64,000 nt of DNA, taken from positions 45,838-109,837 of the forward strand of contig JANXSF010000103.1 in the NCBI GenBank assembly GCA_025352795.1, in the 5' to 3' direction. The position numbers were made by a program, and so were the translations under genes. The notes under the pieces are model-generated. The model searched no databases. It worked only from the letters and a program-made list of their open reading frames with translations, and had not been told where the DNA came from. Below are positions 53,817-63,572 of the stretch, piece by piece; the first letter of the stretch is position 1, and each line of letters begins with the position of its first letter. This DNA is from Acidobacteriota bacterium. Its GTDB lineage: Bacteria; Acidobacteriota; Terriglobia; Bryobacterales; Bryobacteraceae.

Positions 53817-55016
53817 TTACAACGGGAGAATTTCTTCGCGATCTGGATCAAAATGCAGTGTTCGTTTTTGGACATAGGCAATATTGCCCAAGTGAGATGC
53901 CATTGCCGAGCGGTGTCCAATCAACACATCGCCATTCGGACGTTTGCGACTGCGGCAGCAATCAAGGAAATTTTCCACGTGATCAATGGTCTGATCCCGT
54001 TCCGATTTCACTGTCACAGGCACTGCATTCTTACCGACTGGGGTGAATGTATAGGCCTGCCGCGTAATGTTCAGGCGTCCCTCAGTGCCGCACATTTCAA
54101 TGGCCGCCCCAGTAATGCCAGGGGCCAAGGTAGCTTCAAACGTTGCCGTCCATTCCTTAGGATATTGCAGCAAAACGTTAATGGTATCGGGTGCTGTGCG
54201 TCCGTCTTTGTAATGATAAATCCCGCCGCTGGCCGAAGCCATAATCGGGTTGTCCTGGCCCATAAACATGTGCACCACGTCGATCCAATGAGTGAACAGA
54301 TCGGTAACCTGTCCGCCGCCGTAATCCAGGTAAGCACGGAAATTGTAGTACTGTTGCGGATCGTAATCGCGCCACTTAATGGGCCCTAAGAAACGCGCCC
54401 AATCCAAATTAGAAGGCTGCGTCTGAAATTCAGCGGGAGCTTTCCGCAAGTGGTACGTGTTGCCGTGCCACCAAGTGCGGGCCATGGTGATTTTGCCAAG
54501 CCGATTGGTATCGAAATATTCCTGCTTGGCCTGCAAATAAATTTTGCCGGAGCGCTGCTGCATGCCTACCTGACAAATACGATTGTTCACCCGCGCCGCT
54601 TTCACAATGGGCGGACCCTGTTCAATGGTAAGCGTTAGCGGCTTTTCCACATAAACGTCCTTGCCTGCATTCAACGCATCGATGGCAATGTTTGCATGCC
54701 AATGATCGGGAGTGGCGATCAGGCAGGCGTCAATGTTCTTCTGCTCAAGCAACTTGCGGTGATCGTTATAGCCTTTGGCACCAGGAGCCTTGCTCTGCAC
54801 ACGGTCCAGCTTCGGACTGTAGATGTCAGCAACAGCGGTGACGTCCACTTGGTTGGTGCCCTGAAACTGGGTCATTACAAAATAGCCGCGTTCGCCAGCG
54901 CCAATGAGACCCAATTGAATTCGGTCATTGGCGCCCAGGATCCGCGAGTAGGAAGCAGCCGTCATAGCAGCCGCGGTTCGCAGCACTTGGCGCCGTGTGT
55001 TGGTAGAAATCTGCAT
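53817..55016 (-). CDS. Gfo/Idh/MocA-family oxidoreductase, Tat-exported
   Basis: A 399-aa NAD(P)-dependent oxidoreductase-like protein. The leader has an RR motif (MQISTNTRRQVLRTAAAMTA). The Rossmann fold begins QLGLIGAGERGYF (GxGxxG variant), and ACLIATPDHWHANIAIDALN, GKDVYVEKPLTLTIEQG carries the catalytic EKP motif. Exported members of this family are frequent in Planctomycetes and Acidobacteria and act on sugars. It follows the sulfatase and transporter genes on the same strand, suggesting a sugar-processing unit. Confidence 0.92.
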   Translation of the reverse strand: MQISTNTRRQVLRTAAAMTAASYSRILGANDRIQLGLIGAGERGYFVMTQFQGTNQVDVTAVADIYSPKLDRVQSKAPGAKGYNDHRKLLEQKNIDACLIATPDHWHANIAIDALNAGKDVYVEKPLTLTIEQGPPIVKAARVNNRICQVGMQQRSGKIYLQAKQEYFDTNRLGKITMARTWWHGNTYHLRKAPAEFQTQPSNLDWARFLGPIKWRDYDPQQYYNFRAYLDYGGGQVTDLFTHWIDVVHMFMGQDNPIMASASGGIYHYKDGRTAPDTINVLLQYPKEWTATFEATLAPGITGAAIEMCGTEGRLNITRQAYTFTPVGKNAVPVTVKSERDQTIDHVENFLDCCRSRKRPNGDVLIGHRSAMASHLGNIAYVQKRTLHFDPDREEILPL

Positions 55017-55090
55017 TGCTACGAATTATAGCGGATGTGTATGGTCAGTGGCTGACGATGTTCATGCAGATATATTTCGTTTGGAGTAAG

Positions 55091-56581
55091 CTACCCGTCG
55101 CGAGGACCCAGATAAAACTCCAGCGCGTCTTCCGAACTTACTTCCTTCGGTTCAGCGGAGGCTTCGGGGTGGGTGGTGCGGTAGCGAGCCAGCAACAAGC
55201 CTCGTAACTGCTCCACCACATCGGGATGCTTGGCCGCCACGTCGGTAAACTCACCAGGGTCGGCCTTCAGATCGTACAAGCGAATGTAGCGACCGGGGAT
55301 GGGCTGGTCCGTTTCATAACCATCGGTACGTTTGCGCTTACCTGAACAGTGCACAAACTTCCAGCGATCCGTACGCACGCAGGCTTCCTCGTTTTCTAAG
55401 TATTGGCTGAAAATGTGGTCGCGACGTTTGGCTGGAGCCCTGCCTTCCAAATAGGGACGCAGACTTTGGCCGTGCTGAATAGGAAGTTTTTCCAGACCCA
55501 TCATGTCTGTAATCGTCGCCGGGACGTCAATGTGTTCGGTGAAATCGCAAATCACTCTCCCCTTTCCAATGCGACCGGGGTAGCGCATGATCAGCGGGAC
55601 GCGCAAGGCTGGGTCGTAGCAGCAATGTTTTTCAATCCGTCCGTGATGACCCAGCATGTAGCCATGATCGGCCATGTAAATAACGTAAGTATTATCATCC
55701 AACCCCTGTGTCCGTAGGGTTTCCAGCAGTTCGCCGATTTGCTTGTCCAGGCAATTTACCGATGTGTAATAGCTGGCGATAATACCGCGGCGATCCTCCT
55801 CGCTGAGGTCGCGAAAAATCAGCGGCACTTGCCAAGCATCCTCGGGTCCAATACGGGGCGGCGTGAATTTGTCTTTCGAAAACTTGCCAGTCCATTCAAT
55901 GGGGAAATCGAAAGGCGAGTGAGGTTCCGGAAAACTAACCCACAACGCGAACGGCTGATTTTTATTCTCAACTAAAAACTTCTGTGACTCGCGTAGAGTG
56001 AACGTTCCACGCATGTCCTCATAGTAGCGCCCAAAGGGACGCTGATCAGCATTCAACCAAATGCGCGATGGATCTTTGAACGGCTGCCAAGGCGGTTTGA
56101 CTTTTAATTCGACGGGAACGGCTTTTACCAGCGTGCGCTTGTTCCATTCGCGATTGATATCCTGCTCAGTCATCATCGTGTCGAACCCATGTAACCCAGG
56201 CTTCGACGGTTGATTGAAGTGCATCTTACCGAAGACTGCTGTATGGTAACCGGCCTTCTTGAATTGCTTGGCCAGTGTCGGCTTGCCCGCATCCAGAGGA
56301 GTTTTCAAAACAGTAACCCCGGCCATGCTCGGCATCTGCCCTGTTAGAAAGGATTGCCGCGATGGCGTGCAAACAGGCTGATTGCAGTAGTGTGCCGCAA
56401 AGCGAACCCCTTCCCTTGCCAAGCGATCCAGGTTTGGTGTTGCGGCTTGGCGATTGCCATCGCATCCCAAAACATAGCCTGCATGATCGTCCGCCAATAT
56501 GAAAAGAAAATTCGGTTGACGCGTCTGCGCTTGAACCAACGGTGCCGATAGTGCGCCCAGGGCTCTACGTCTACTAAGCAT
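55091..56581 (-). CDS. Sulfatase (alkaline phosphatase superfamily, FGly type)
   Basis: A 496-aa hydrolase of sulfate esters. The formylglycine motif is VCTPSRQSFLTG (C-x-P-S-R), with metal ligands in LFILADDHAGYVLGC and YMADHGYMLGHHGRIEKHC; the catalytic KxH part is FGKMHF. A short Tat/Sec leader (MLSRRRALGALSAPLVQAQ) indicates export. It starts nine bases after the transporter gene, so the two are co-transcribed. The sulfated substrate, probably a glycan, is not identifiable. A formylglycine-generating enzyme is needed but not in the window. Confidence 0.94.
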   Translation of the reverse strand: MLSRRRALGALSAPLVQAQTRQPNFLFILADDHAGYVLGCDGNRQAATPNLDRLAREGVRFAAHYCNQPVCTPSRQSFLTGQMPSMAGVTVLKTPLDAGKPTLAKQFKKAGYHTAVFGKMHFNQPSKPGLHGFDTMMTEQDINREWNKRTLVKAVPVELKVKPPWQPFKDPSRIWLNADQRPFGRYYEDMRGTFTLRESQKFLVENKNQPFALWVSFPEPHSPFDFPIEWTGKFSKDKFTPPRIGPEDAWQVPLIFRDLSEEDRRGIIASYYTSVNCLDKQIGELLETLRTQGLDDNTYVIYMADHGYMLGHHGRIEKHCCYDPALRVPLIMRYPGRIGKGRVICDFTEHIDVPATITDMMGLEKLPIQHGQSLRPYLEGRAPAKRRDHIFSQYLENEEACVRTDRWKFVHCSGKRKRTDGYETDQPIPGRYIRLYDLKADPGEFTDVAAKHPDVVEQLRGLLLARYRTTHPEASAEPKEVSSEDALEFYLGPRDG

Positions 56582-56589
56582 CGTGTCCC

Positions 56590-58344
56590 TTAATCCACCA
56601 CAGTATTCCAGCCACGATTGGATAGATCCCGATAAATTATGAAACCCGCAACAGCCGCGATAGCCAGCATGCCGAAGCCCAACGCCGTTTCCTTAAACAG
56701 AATTTTACCGACGCCAAACAGCGTGCCGTAGATCAGCACGCAGCCGCAAATCCAATCCAGCAGATTCACCATACCGTCTTGCACAACCTTCACATCCTTA
56801 GCCTGCGCGGCGATGGGACCCCAGCCATTGATGGATGGACGAGTGCGTCGGAAGAAGGCAACCAGTGTGGCATTCGATTCGGGTGGCGTCAGGAATGTGA
56901 CGGCCAACCAAACCGCAGTGGTGATGCCCACGGTGATCATCATGCTGTACGCAAAGTCCTCGGGCTTGTCGTTGTTGTAACCGAAGATATGCGAAAGCGA
57001 CAATGAGACTACCGAGGCACTGAGCATAGCTGAAATCTCACTCCAGGCGTTGATGCGCCACCAATACCAGCGAAGCAACAACACGCCGCCAGTTCCCGCA
57101 CCGATGGAGATCAGCAGTTGCCAGGCACCACTGATGGAATCCATGTTGTAAGTAACTGCGGCGGATATCAGCGTGATGCCAACCGTTGCCAGTTGTGAGA
57201 TGCGGACGTAGTGTTGATCCGATTCATGCGGCTTTAAAAAGCGGCGGTAAAAATCGTTAACAATGTAACTGGCACCCCAGTTCAGTTGCGTTGCGATGGT
57301 GGACATATAGGCAGCGGCAAAGGCAGCCACCATCAGTCCGCGCAAGTAAGGCGGCAGGAATTCAATCATCACTTTGATGTAGCCGCTTTCCTTATCTTGC
57401 AGGTCTGGATACAGCACCACACTCACCAAACCCACCAGAATCCAGGGCCAGGGGCGCATGGCATAATGGGCGATGTTGAAGCTCAAAGTGGCCAGCAGCG
57501 AATGCTTTTCGTCTTTCGCACAGAACATGCGTTGAGCAACGTAGCCGCCACCACCAGGTTCTGCACCGGGATACCAGGTGGCCCACCAGTTTAATGAAAT
57601 ATAAACGAAGAAGGTGATCATGGGCATCCACGGCGAGTTCATGTCTGGAATAAAATTCAGTGCATCACCACGACCCATGGCATGTAGTTTGAATATCAAT
57701 TGATCCATGCCGCCCACGCCATTCACTGCTGAAACAGCCAGGATAATTACCATCCCCATCTTGATCACGAATTGAAAAAGGTCGGTAACCAGCACTCCCC
57801 ACAGACCACTCAGCGCGCTGATAAACGACGTGACCGCAATCAAGCCTAAGACCAACAGAAGTGCCGTATCTTTTGGGACACCCAGGATCAGCATCAGGAT
57901 TTTCACCATCGCCAAGTTCACCCAACCAAGCACAATGCAGTTGATGGGGATGCCCAGGTAGAGTGCACGGAATCCACGCAAGAACGCGGCAGGTTTACCG
58001 GAATAGCGGATTTCAGAAAATTCGATATCGGTCATTACGCCGCTGCGTCGCCACAGCCGGGCGTAGAAGAAAACGGTGAGTATGCCACCTGCGACAAAGT
58101 TCCACCACAGCCAGTTCCCGGCGATCCCAAACCTAGCGACCAGACCAGTGACGGCCAGCGGAGTATCGGCGGCAAAGGTGGTTGCCACCATAGACGCTCC
58201 GGCTAGCCACCAGGGAACATTCCGCCCAGAAAGAAAGAATTCGTCAACGCTTTTACCAGCACGACCGCGATAGTAAAGGCCAATGGCCAGGTTGAAGACG
58301 AAGTAAAGCGCGACAACGATCCAGTCAAGTGTAGTTAGCTGCAC
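56590..58344 (-). CDS. Sodium:solute symporter (SSF family)
   Basis: A 584-aa membrane transporter with about 14 helices (ALYFVFNLAIGLYYRGRAGK, EFFLSGRNVPWWLAGASMVA, TTFAADTPLAVTGL are the family start). The mid signature GAEPGGGGYVAQRMFCAKDE (helix 6-7 region) is that of sugar-type SSF proteins such as those beside sulfatases in Planctomycetes. It is the first gene of a unit with sulfatase and oxidoreductase; uptake of a desulfated sugar is inferred. Confidence 0.92.
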   Translation of the reverse strand: MQLTTLDWIVVALYFVFNLAIGLYYRGRAGKSVDEFFLSGRNVPWWLAGASMVATTFAADTPLAVTGLVARFGIAGNWLWWNFVAGGILTVFFYARLWRRSGVMTDIEFSEIRYSGKPAAFLRGFRALYLGIPINCIVLGWVNLAMVKILMLILGVPKDTALLLVLGLIAVTSFISALSGLWGVLVTDLFQFVIKMGMVIILAVSAVNGVGGMDQLIFKLHAMGRGDALNFIPDMNSPWMPMITFFVYISLNWWATWYPGAEPGGGGYVAQRMFCAKDEKHSLLATLSFNIAHYAMRPWPWILVGLVSVVLYPDLQDKESGYIKVMIEFLPPYLRGLMVAAFAAAYMSTIATQLNWGASYIVNDFYRRFLKPHESDQHYVRISQLATVGITLISAAVTYNMDSISGAWQLLISIGAGTGGVLLLRWYWWRINAWSEISAMLSASVVSLSLSHIFGYNNDKPEDFAYSMMITVGITTAVWLAVTFLTPPESNATLVAFFRRTRPSINGWGPIAAQAKDVKVVQDGMVNLLDWICGCVLIYGTLFGVGKILFKETALGFGMLAIAAVAGFIIYRDLSNRGWNTVVD

Positions 58345-58374
58345 AGAGTTGGATTGTACCGCCGATCAAGGTAT

Positions 58375-58692
58375 TTAAGCCACTTCCGGGTCCTTATACA
58401 TATACTTAATCACCGATTTGTACAGCAACAAGTTCGGCTCATCCTGACGATTAAATTTCAGACAGGTCTTGTCGTACCATTCAATATAGCCCTTCAAGAT
58501 TTCCCCATCCTTCAACACCGCTACCATTTGAGTCTTACCCTGCATCTGCTTCATATAATAGAAGTTTTCAGCATTCGTTTGCTCTGGTGGCACCATCTTT
58601 TTTGGAGCCTGACGCGCCCCTGTGCCCATCGGCTCCCTGCTTGTTGGGCCCATGCTGGTAGTGCGAATTACTCTACGTCCAGTTGCTTCCAC
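58375..58692 (-). CDS. hfq: RNA chaperone Hfq-like protein
   Basis: A 105-aa protein. Its C-terminal 65 residues are an Hfq/Sm fold: Sm1 [20 protein letters not shown] followed by [20 protein letters not shown] and YMYKDPEVA, the latter resembling the YKHAIS-type Sm2 motif. The N-terminal 40 residues are a long basic, proline-rich tail ([14 protein letters not shown]), while most Hfq proteins have the tail at the C-terminus. It lies between the transporter gene and holB. Hfq binds small RNAs and mRNAs as a hexamer; the tail could modulate RNA binding. Confidence 0.85.
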   Translation of the reverse strand: MEATGRRVIRTTSMGPTSREPMGTGARQAPKKMVPPEQTNAENFYYMKQMQGKTQMVAVLKDGEILKGYIEWYDKTCLKFNRQDEPNLLLYKSVIKYMYKDPEVA

Positions 58693-58813
58693 GGTGCAAC
58701 TCCTATTTACTCAATGCGGCGATCTGAATTCATCCTACCAAGTTAGACAAAATCAAGTTCAGAAGTGTTTCGCCAATTTATTTCTACATTGCATCACATT
58801 CCACGGGTCCCCA

Positions 58814-59842
58814 TCAACCTGCCCGACGCATGCCAACGGCGAACGCATCCAATGCAATTCCCTTTTGAATACTGCGGCGAGCCAAATCCACCAGTTCATC
58901 CGTCTTTCCCACAGCCTTGCGAATCCACTCAAAGCTTATGACGTTGGAAAGTGCGCGAAGTTCCCTTTCCAGATCAATATTTCTGATTTTTGATCCACCC
59001 TCATGCAGCACCAACAAATCTTCCAGCAGCATGTAGAGCACTTTCAAATACCCTTCCAGCTTTTCTGATTTCGACGCGCCAATGGATTCCGAAAACTTCG
59101 CCCAGCCTTCCATTCCACCTTGACCCGAGGCCACCCGCAGCAGCGCCAGCATGGCCGTCCGTCGCTTTTCATAGACATCCAAATCAAGGCTCACCGCCAA
59201 TCCCGGACATCCTGAAGCCAGTGCAATGCGCTGCTCAGACCGGTCCAGCCCACGCGCTTTCACAAACTGTTTCATCTCCGCATCACTCAATGCGCCAAGG
59301 GTCAGTTGCACCGCCCGTGATCGGATGGTAGGTAGCAAATCGTAGGCATTTTCAGCCGTCAGAATCAGAATCAAATAGGGAGGAGGTTCCTCCAAAGTCT
59401 TTAGCAAAGAATTGGCGGCCTGTTCATTAGCCCGGTCAATATGGTCGATTAAAAATACGCGCCATGGCCCTTTCAAAGGACCAAATTGCGCCTTCTGCTT
59501 CAACAAACGCATCTGTTGAATTGAAAGCTGTCGCAGCGGACCATCGGGCGGAAACGTCACAAAATCAGAGTGCGTGGAAAAAAATAGAGGATCGTCAGAG
59601 CGCTTCTCGCTCGTCCACTTTTCGCGATCGACAAGCAGTTCCCGGTTGTCCTCGCTCCCCAAATCATCTTTATCAATGGATTCCGTATTGGGCAACAAAG
59701 CCGCTGCAAAACGCCGCGCCAATGTAGCTTTCCCCACTCCTTCCGGACCGGAAAGCAGCAGCGTCTGCGACATCCGCTTATCGCGCACCATGGTTTCCAA
59801 AGTTTCCACCACGGCGCGGTTCCCGAAAACATTTTCAATCAT
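58814..59842 (-). CDS. holB: DNA polymerase III subunit delta'
   Basis: A 342-aa AAA+ clamp-loader subunit. Features: FGNRAVVETLETMVRDKRMS, a Walker A TLLLSGPEGVGKATLARRFA, the sensor-1 stretch LKTLEEPPPYLILILTAEN and the arginine finger-like IRSRAVQLTL. The zinc-binding cysteines of typical holB are not visible between Walker A and the sensor. It overlaps the tmk stop by four bases (ATGA), giving the conserved order tmk-holB. Confidence 0.92.
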   Translation of the reverse strand: MIENVFGNRAVVETLETMVRDKRMSQTLLLSGPEGVGKATLARRFAAALLPNTESIDKDDLGSEDNRELLVDREKWTSEKRSDDPLFFSTHSDFVTFPPDGPLRQLSIQQMRLLKQKAQFGPLKGPWRVFLIDHIDRANEQAANSLLKTLEEPPPYLILILTAENAYDLLPTIRSRAVQLTLGALSDAEMKQFVKARGLDRSEQRIALASGCPGLAVSLDLDVYEKRRTAMLALLRVASGQGGMEGWAKFSESIGASKSEKLEGYLKVLYMLLEDLLVLHEGGSKIRNIDLERELRALSNVISFEWIRKAVGKTDELVDLARRSIQKGIALDAFAVGMRRAG

Positions 59843-60477
59843 TTTCGTTCCTCCACCAACCGCCAGATATCGGTGGCAATTTCCTCAACCGTACGGCTGG
59901 CATCCACCATGCGGAACCGGCCTGGATAGCGCTGCGCCAACTCAAAATAAGCTTTCCGCACCGTTGCATGAAAGTCCAAGGTTTCATCGTCCAATCGTGA
60001 TTCGTTAAGCTGAGTCTCCACATTGCGCGACCTTGCCCGCCGCAACCCGGTTTCCAAATCAATGTCTAAATAAATGGTCAGGTCTGGAACCAATCCACGG
60101 CAGGCGATAGTGTCCAGTTGCTCTACTAAATCAGTTCCCAGGCGACGCCCAGTGCCCTGGTAGGCCCAGGAAGAATCTGTCCATCGATCACTGATCACCA
60201 TCTCGCCACAAGCCAATGCCGGGTTCACCAGTTCATCCACGTTCTGCGCCCGCGCTGCAAAGTACAACAGTAATTCCGCGGTTGGCCCCAATTCGGAATT
60301 CGCCGGGTCCAAAAGGATCTTGCGGATCTGCCGTCCAATGGATGTGCCGCCGGGTTCCGCCGTCTCCACCACGGTATGACCTTCGGCCCGCGCCCGTTCT
60401 ATCAGCAAACGGAATTGCGTGCTCTTCCCGCTGCCCTCTGTGCCTTCAAAAGTGATGAACAATCCGCGGCTAGTCAT
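59839..60477 (-). CDS. tmk: Thymidylate kinase
   Basis: A 212-aa kinase that makes dTDP from dTMP. P-loop FITFEGTEGSGKSTQFRLL, the DRW motif VISDRWTDSSWAYQGTGR, and LDIDLETGLRRARSR (lid region) are all present; length is normal. I choose ATG 60477 (MTSRGLF), overlapping the UDG stop by eight bases; a TTG at 60483 adds two residues. It is the middle gene of the UDG-tmk-holB unit. Confidence 0.96.
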   Translation of the reverse strand: MTSRGLFITFEGTEGSGKSTQFRLLIERARAEGHTVVETAEPGGTSIGRQIRKILLDPANSELGPTAELLLYFAARAQNVDELVNPALACGEMVISDRWTDSSWAYQGTGRRLGTDLVEQLDTIACRGLVPDLTIYLDIDLETGLRRARSRNVETQLNESRLDDETLDFHATVRKAYFELAQRYPGRFRMVDASRTVEEIATDIWRLVEERK

Positions 60478-61186
60478 ACACAAAATGCAGAACCTTTTTC
60501 AAATCTTCCCAGGCGTCGCGCTTTGCATTCTGGTTATAAGGTCGCAATAAATAAGAAGGATGAAACGTCACAATCACGGGGATATCATGCCATTTGTGCC
60601 AATCGCCACGCAGTTTTGTAACCCCTTCCTTGGTTCCCAAAATAGCTTTCGCCGCAGTGGATCCCAACGCACAAATCGCTTTGGGTCGAATGGCCATCAA
60701 TTGCCGAAACAGAAACTGACCGCAAATTTCCATTTCATCCGGTTGCGGTGCACGATTTTCCGGTGGACGGCACTTCACTACATTGCAAATATAAACATCA
60801 GCCCGGGTGATAGCAATGCCTTCTTTTGACGCCGTACCTTCAATCATCTGGGTGAGCAATTGCCCAGCCCGACCGACAAACGGAAACCCTTGGGCATCCT
60901 CATCGGCCCCCGGTGCTTCACCTACAAATACAAGGGAAGACCGTTCATTGCCCGATCCAAAAACAATCTTGTTCCGGCCTTCACACAAACCGCAACGCTT
61001 GCAATCTCCAATATCCTGGCTGATCTGCAAAAGCGTATCGCCTTGCGGCGCAATCGAAGGAAGTTCAGGAATGATCATTGGTGTTTTAAGTTGTATTGGT
61101 TTAGGCACAGGTTGGCGTTTGTACAAAGTCTCAATGCCAATGTCGCGATAAAACTCCAGCGCAGTGCGTAGCTCTTCACGATCCAT
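60470..61186 (-). CDS. Uracil-DNA glycosylase, family 4 (Fe-S type)
   Basis: A 238-aa DNA repair enzyme that removes uracil from DNA. The Fe-S cluster ligands are in DIGDCKRCGLCEGRNKIVFG (C-x2-C) with two further cysteines (VVKCRPPEN and EICGQFL), the catalytic region VFVGEAPGADEDAQGFPFVG is complete, and VTFHPSYLLR forms the last motif. It has a 50-residue N-terminal extension (EELRTALEFYRDIGIETLYK) seen in UDG-like proteins of Acidobacteriota. It begins the tmk-holB operon. Confidence 0.95.
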   Translation of the reverse strand: MDREELRTALEFYRDIGIETLYKRQPVPKPIQLKTPMIIPELPSIAPQGDTLLQISQDIGDCKRCGLCEGRNKIVFGSGNERSSLVFVGEAPGADEDAQGFPFVGRAGQLLTQMIEGTASKEGIAITRADVYICNVVKCRPPENRAPQPDEMEICGQFLFRQLMAIRPKAICALGSTAAKAILGTKEGVTKLRGDWHKWHDIPVIVTFHPSYLLRPYNQNAKRDAWEDLKKVLHFVYD

Positions 61187-61213
61187 GAACTAGTAGTTTA
61201 GCAGCCCCCCAAT

Positions 61214-61238
61214 CCGAGCCGTGACCAGGAGGGAGCGA
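61214..61238 (+). repeat. Possible degenerate copy of an acidobacterial interspersed repeat
   Basis: The segment ccgagccgtgaccaggaggg followed by agcga resembles a short intergenic repeat (gagccgcgacc...agggagcgg) that I remember from Solibacteres genomes. Only one clear copy is seen here, so the identification rests on memory. Confidence 0.35.
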
Positions 61239-61288
61239 TGTTTTCATTCTTTCGTCTCCGCTTCTATGTCGCACACACGATAAACCGC

Positions 61289-61858
61289 TTAAAATTTGAT
61301 GGCTGAAGACAAAGCTTTCCGCTCCACCCACAATTGGTTGGGGCGATAGGCCACCACTAGCATCTTCTGAAACTCGTCCGGGAATTGAGCTTGAACAGTA
61401 GTGACTTCCCGTTGCGCATTGGCATCGTCGTGGATCTCCAGCGGTGATTCATGCGTGTGACTTTTACTATCCACCATTGCTTGCATCACCCGTTGCCGCA
61501 GTAAGTCTTGCACTTGTTTAGAATCGGGCCATATCCAGTTAGTAAGTGGGATCTCCAGCCGAGGCGCCGCATATAAGTGAATCGTAGATTGAAACTTAGC
61601 CTCAGCCAGGGATAGTTGCTTTTGAAGTTCCTCAGGCGTCATTGCTGAAAAGGTAAGTAAGAACTCATCATAGGGACGCTGTGGAGCCACGGCCAAATGC
61701 AGCACCTGAGAGTAAGTGAGGAACAGTGTCACCGATAAGTGCGTTTTATCCCGCAGTACCAGGGTGGCACGATTGTCTTCCAGCTCATGAGCAACACCAC
61801 TAGGAACAAGAAACAAAATTGCCAGTAAAGAAAATAGTTTCATAAGTTTCATTTGCAA
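61289..61858 (-). CDS. Exported protein of unknown function next to YHYH gene
   Basis: A 189-aa protein with a signal peptide (MQMKLMKLFSLLAILFLVPS) and a mature start HELEDNRATLVLRDKTHLSV. It is made of beta strands and helices (LFLTYSQVLHLAVAP, MTPEELQKQLSLAEAKFQST) without a recognised family. It overlaps the end of the upstream YHYH fragment by ten bases, so it was part of that operon; it itself shows no disruption. Confidence 0.7.
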   Translation of the reverse strand: MQMKLMKLFSLLAILFLVPSGVAHELEDNRATLVLRDKTHLSVTLFLTYSQVLHLAVAPQRPYDEFLLTFSAMTPEELQKQLSLAEAKFQSTIHLYAAPRLEIPLTNWIWPDSKQVQDLLRQRVMQAMVDSKSHTHESPLEIHDDANAQREVTTVQAQFPDEFQKMLVVAYRPNQLWVERKALSSAIKF

Positions 61859-62901
61859 TAGGCTACGGTGGGCTGCGTTGTAGAACCACTATTATTGAGG
61901 AACTGGAAGTTCCAACAGGCTGTTGCATTCGCGTTCTGCCGCATTGCCAGCAGAGGAATCAGATCAGCACCTATCACCTGTTTATAGCGGATTTTGTAAG
62001 TGCCCGGTGTGTTGGCATAACTGTCTGTTCCATTCTCTGTAGTTCGGAATGGAATCGCCGAAGTGAATTGGAGTACTTGATATCCATCGCTAGGATCGGT
62101 AGTCAGCGTCATCGCAGAATTGATGAAAGGTGTTACTGGCGGTTGCCGAAACGGCTTATACTTGCTGCCTTGGTTGGCCAAGTCTGGACTAGGCGTACCC
62201 GCTAAACATGAAGTTATATAAGGCGACGCATCGGTAACATGGTAGCTGTAACCTGCTGGTGCGTTCGGTACCGTTTTGGTATTCCCACCGCAAATAGTAT
62301 CGCGCGTGGCAGTGGTTCCATCGGCATCGCGATATCCGAAAATAGCGAACCCATCCAGGGCCCAGCCCAATGGATGCGTGTCCCAATAGTTGGCAGGCTG
62401 ATCGGCCATCATGCAGGTTGGCGCGGCATGATAGTGATAATCGTCAGCCCTTCCGGCATGGCCATTGCAGCTATCTAACTGACCCAGCACTTTAGTGTCA
62501 CCCCCGGTGGTGCAACCGCCCTGGGTGCATGGATTAAAGATGGTCAACCCATTGATGGCAACGCCTAAAGGTCCGTCCACAACACTGGTGGGCGATGCGG
62601 CAATGGCTGGGTTCAGCGGGATCTTCCAACCATTCGCCCCTTGGAAGTTCTGAGGAATCGGGATCTGTAGATTGGTGGATGTGATGCCGTTCATGGTCTG
62701 CGCTGTGGTCATCCCGATGGAACTTACATAGCCATAAACACCGTCACAACTAACCGACGCCGTGCCTGATCTGGAGGATCGCGTGGAGTTAATGAGGTAC
62801 GCGCAACCAGCGCTGGATGCGGGAGGGTTCACTGATCGGGTGGCACTGAGATTCAAAGTAGCCGAACCAAGCTTCAGCGAAGAGATAGCATCGGTGAGCA
62901 T
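61849..62901 (-). pseudogene. YHYH-domain part (plus PEBP C-terminus) of a broken fusion gene
   Basis: The frame from ATG 62901 codes for 350 residues: the last strands of a PEBP/YbhB-like domain (SSLKLGSATLNLSATR) and a YHYH-domain protein, with the hallmark DDYHYHAAPTCMMA, SCNGHAGR, HPLGWALDGFAIFGYRDADG and DTICGG. The same frame continues upstream without interruption as far as an in-frame TAA (62973-62971), so this ATG is only an internal one; the original protein began further upstream. The YHYH part itself looks intact and could still be translated from 62901. Confidence 0.75.
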
Positions 62902-62970
62902 CTGTCCGCTTACCTGACTTGCTGGAACAGAAAAGGTTGGGGAATCTGACAGAGCGTAGACCGTGTAAGT

Positions 62971-63569
62971 TTAGAGTTTGGCCCCAGGCCCTTGTGAACA
63001 GGGCCGGTTGTAGACTGCACCCGGCCCATCGCTACCCAATCCCAAGGTGCCTATCAAAAAGCTATCTTTCACAAGGCTGGTTGTATTCACTGGAATACGA
63101 TACAGCACCCAATTCCACTTAGTGCTGCCGTCACCTGGCAGCGTGGTCATCATCACCGCAAATTCTTTGGTCCCGGCAGGTGCGTTGCTCCAAGCGAGTG
63201 GGAGCGTGGAACCTGTGCCATCGCAAGTATAGGCAACGGGCAACTGCCCACCATTCTGACCAGCCGAACTGACTACCGTGAATCCAGTAGTAACCGCAGT
63301 GGCTCTTACCGGGATGGAAAGAGTTTGCAGGGTGTTCACAATCCCGTTCAGCGTAAATTGAACCGCCAATTCGCCATTAGGCTGATTCATCGGTACGACA
63401 ACATTAAATTGATAAACACCCACAAGACCCGGGGTAAGCCCGGCATACTGAACCGTGGCTGTAGTGACTCCAATGGTCATCGGAAATGAGTTGGAAATCG
63501 CAGTCTGGCCAGAAGCTATCTGGCCCGACACCAGACTTCCTCTGACGGGGCCAAAACCTGTTCCGTAGA
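62971..63569 (-). pseudogene. PEBP/YbhB-like domain and end of TIGR03437-like domain, broken gene middle part
   Basis: Reading frame of about 199 codons. The first part (LTFYGTGFGPVRGSLVSGQI, VQYAGLTPGLVGVYQFNVVV) is the second half of a Solibacter-type TIGR03437-like domain; from about 63290 a PEBP/Raf-kinase-inhibitor-like domain follows (YTCDGTGSTLPLAWSNAPAG, WNWVLYRIPV, GPGAVYNRPCSQGPGAKL). It stops at TAA exactly where the family has a tyrosine (PGxxxYTFTVYAL-like), and the downstream sequence TYTVYALSDSP continues the domain in the same frame. A GTG at 63531 is not a real gene start. Confidence 0.75.
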
Positions 63570-63572
63570 AGG

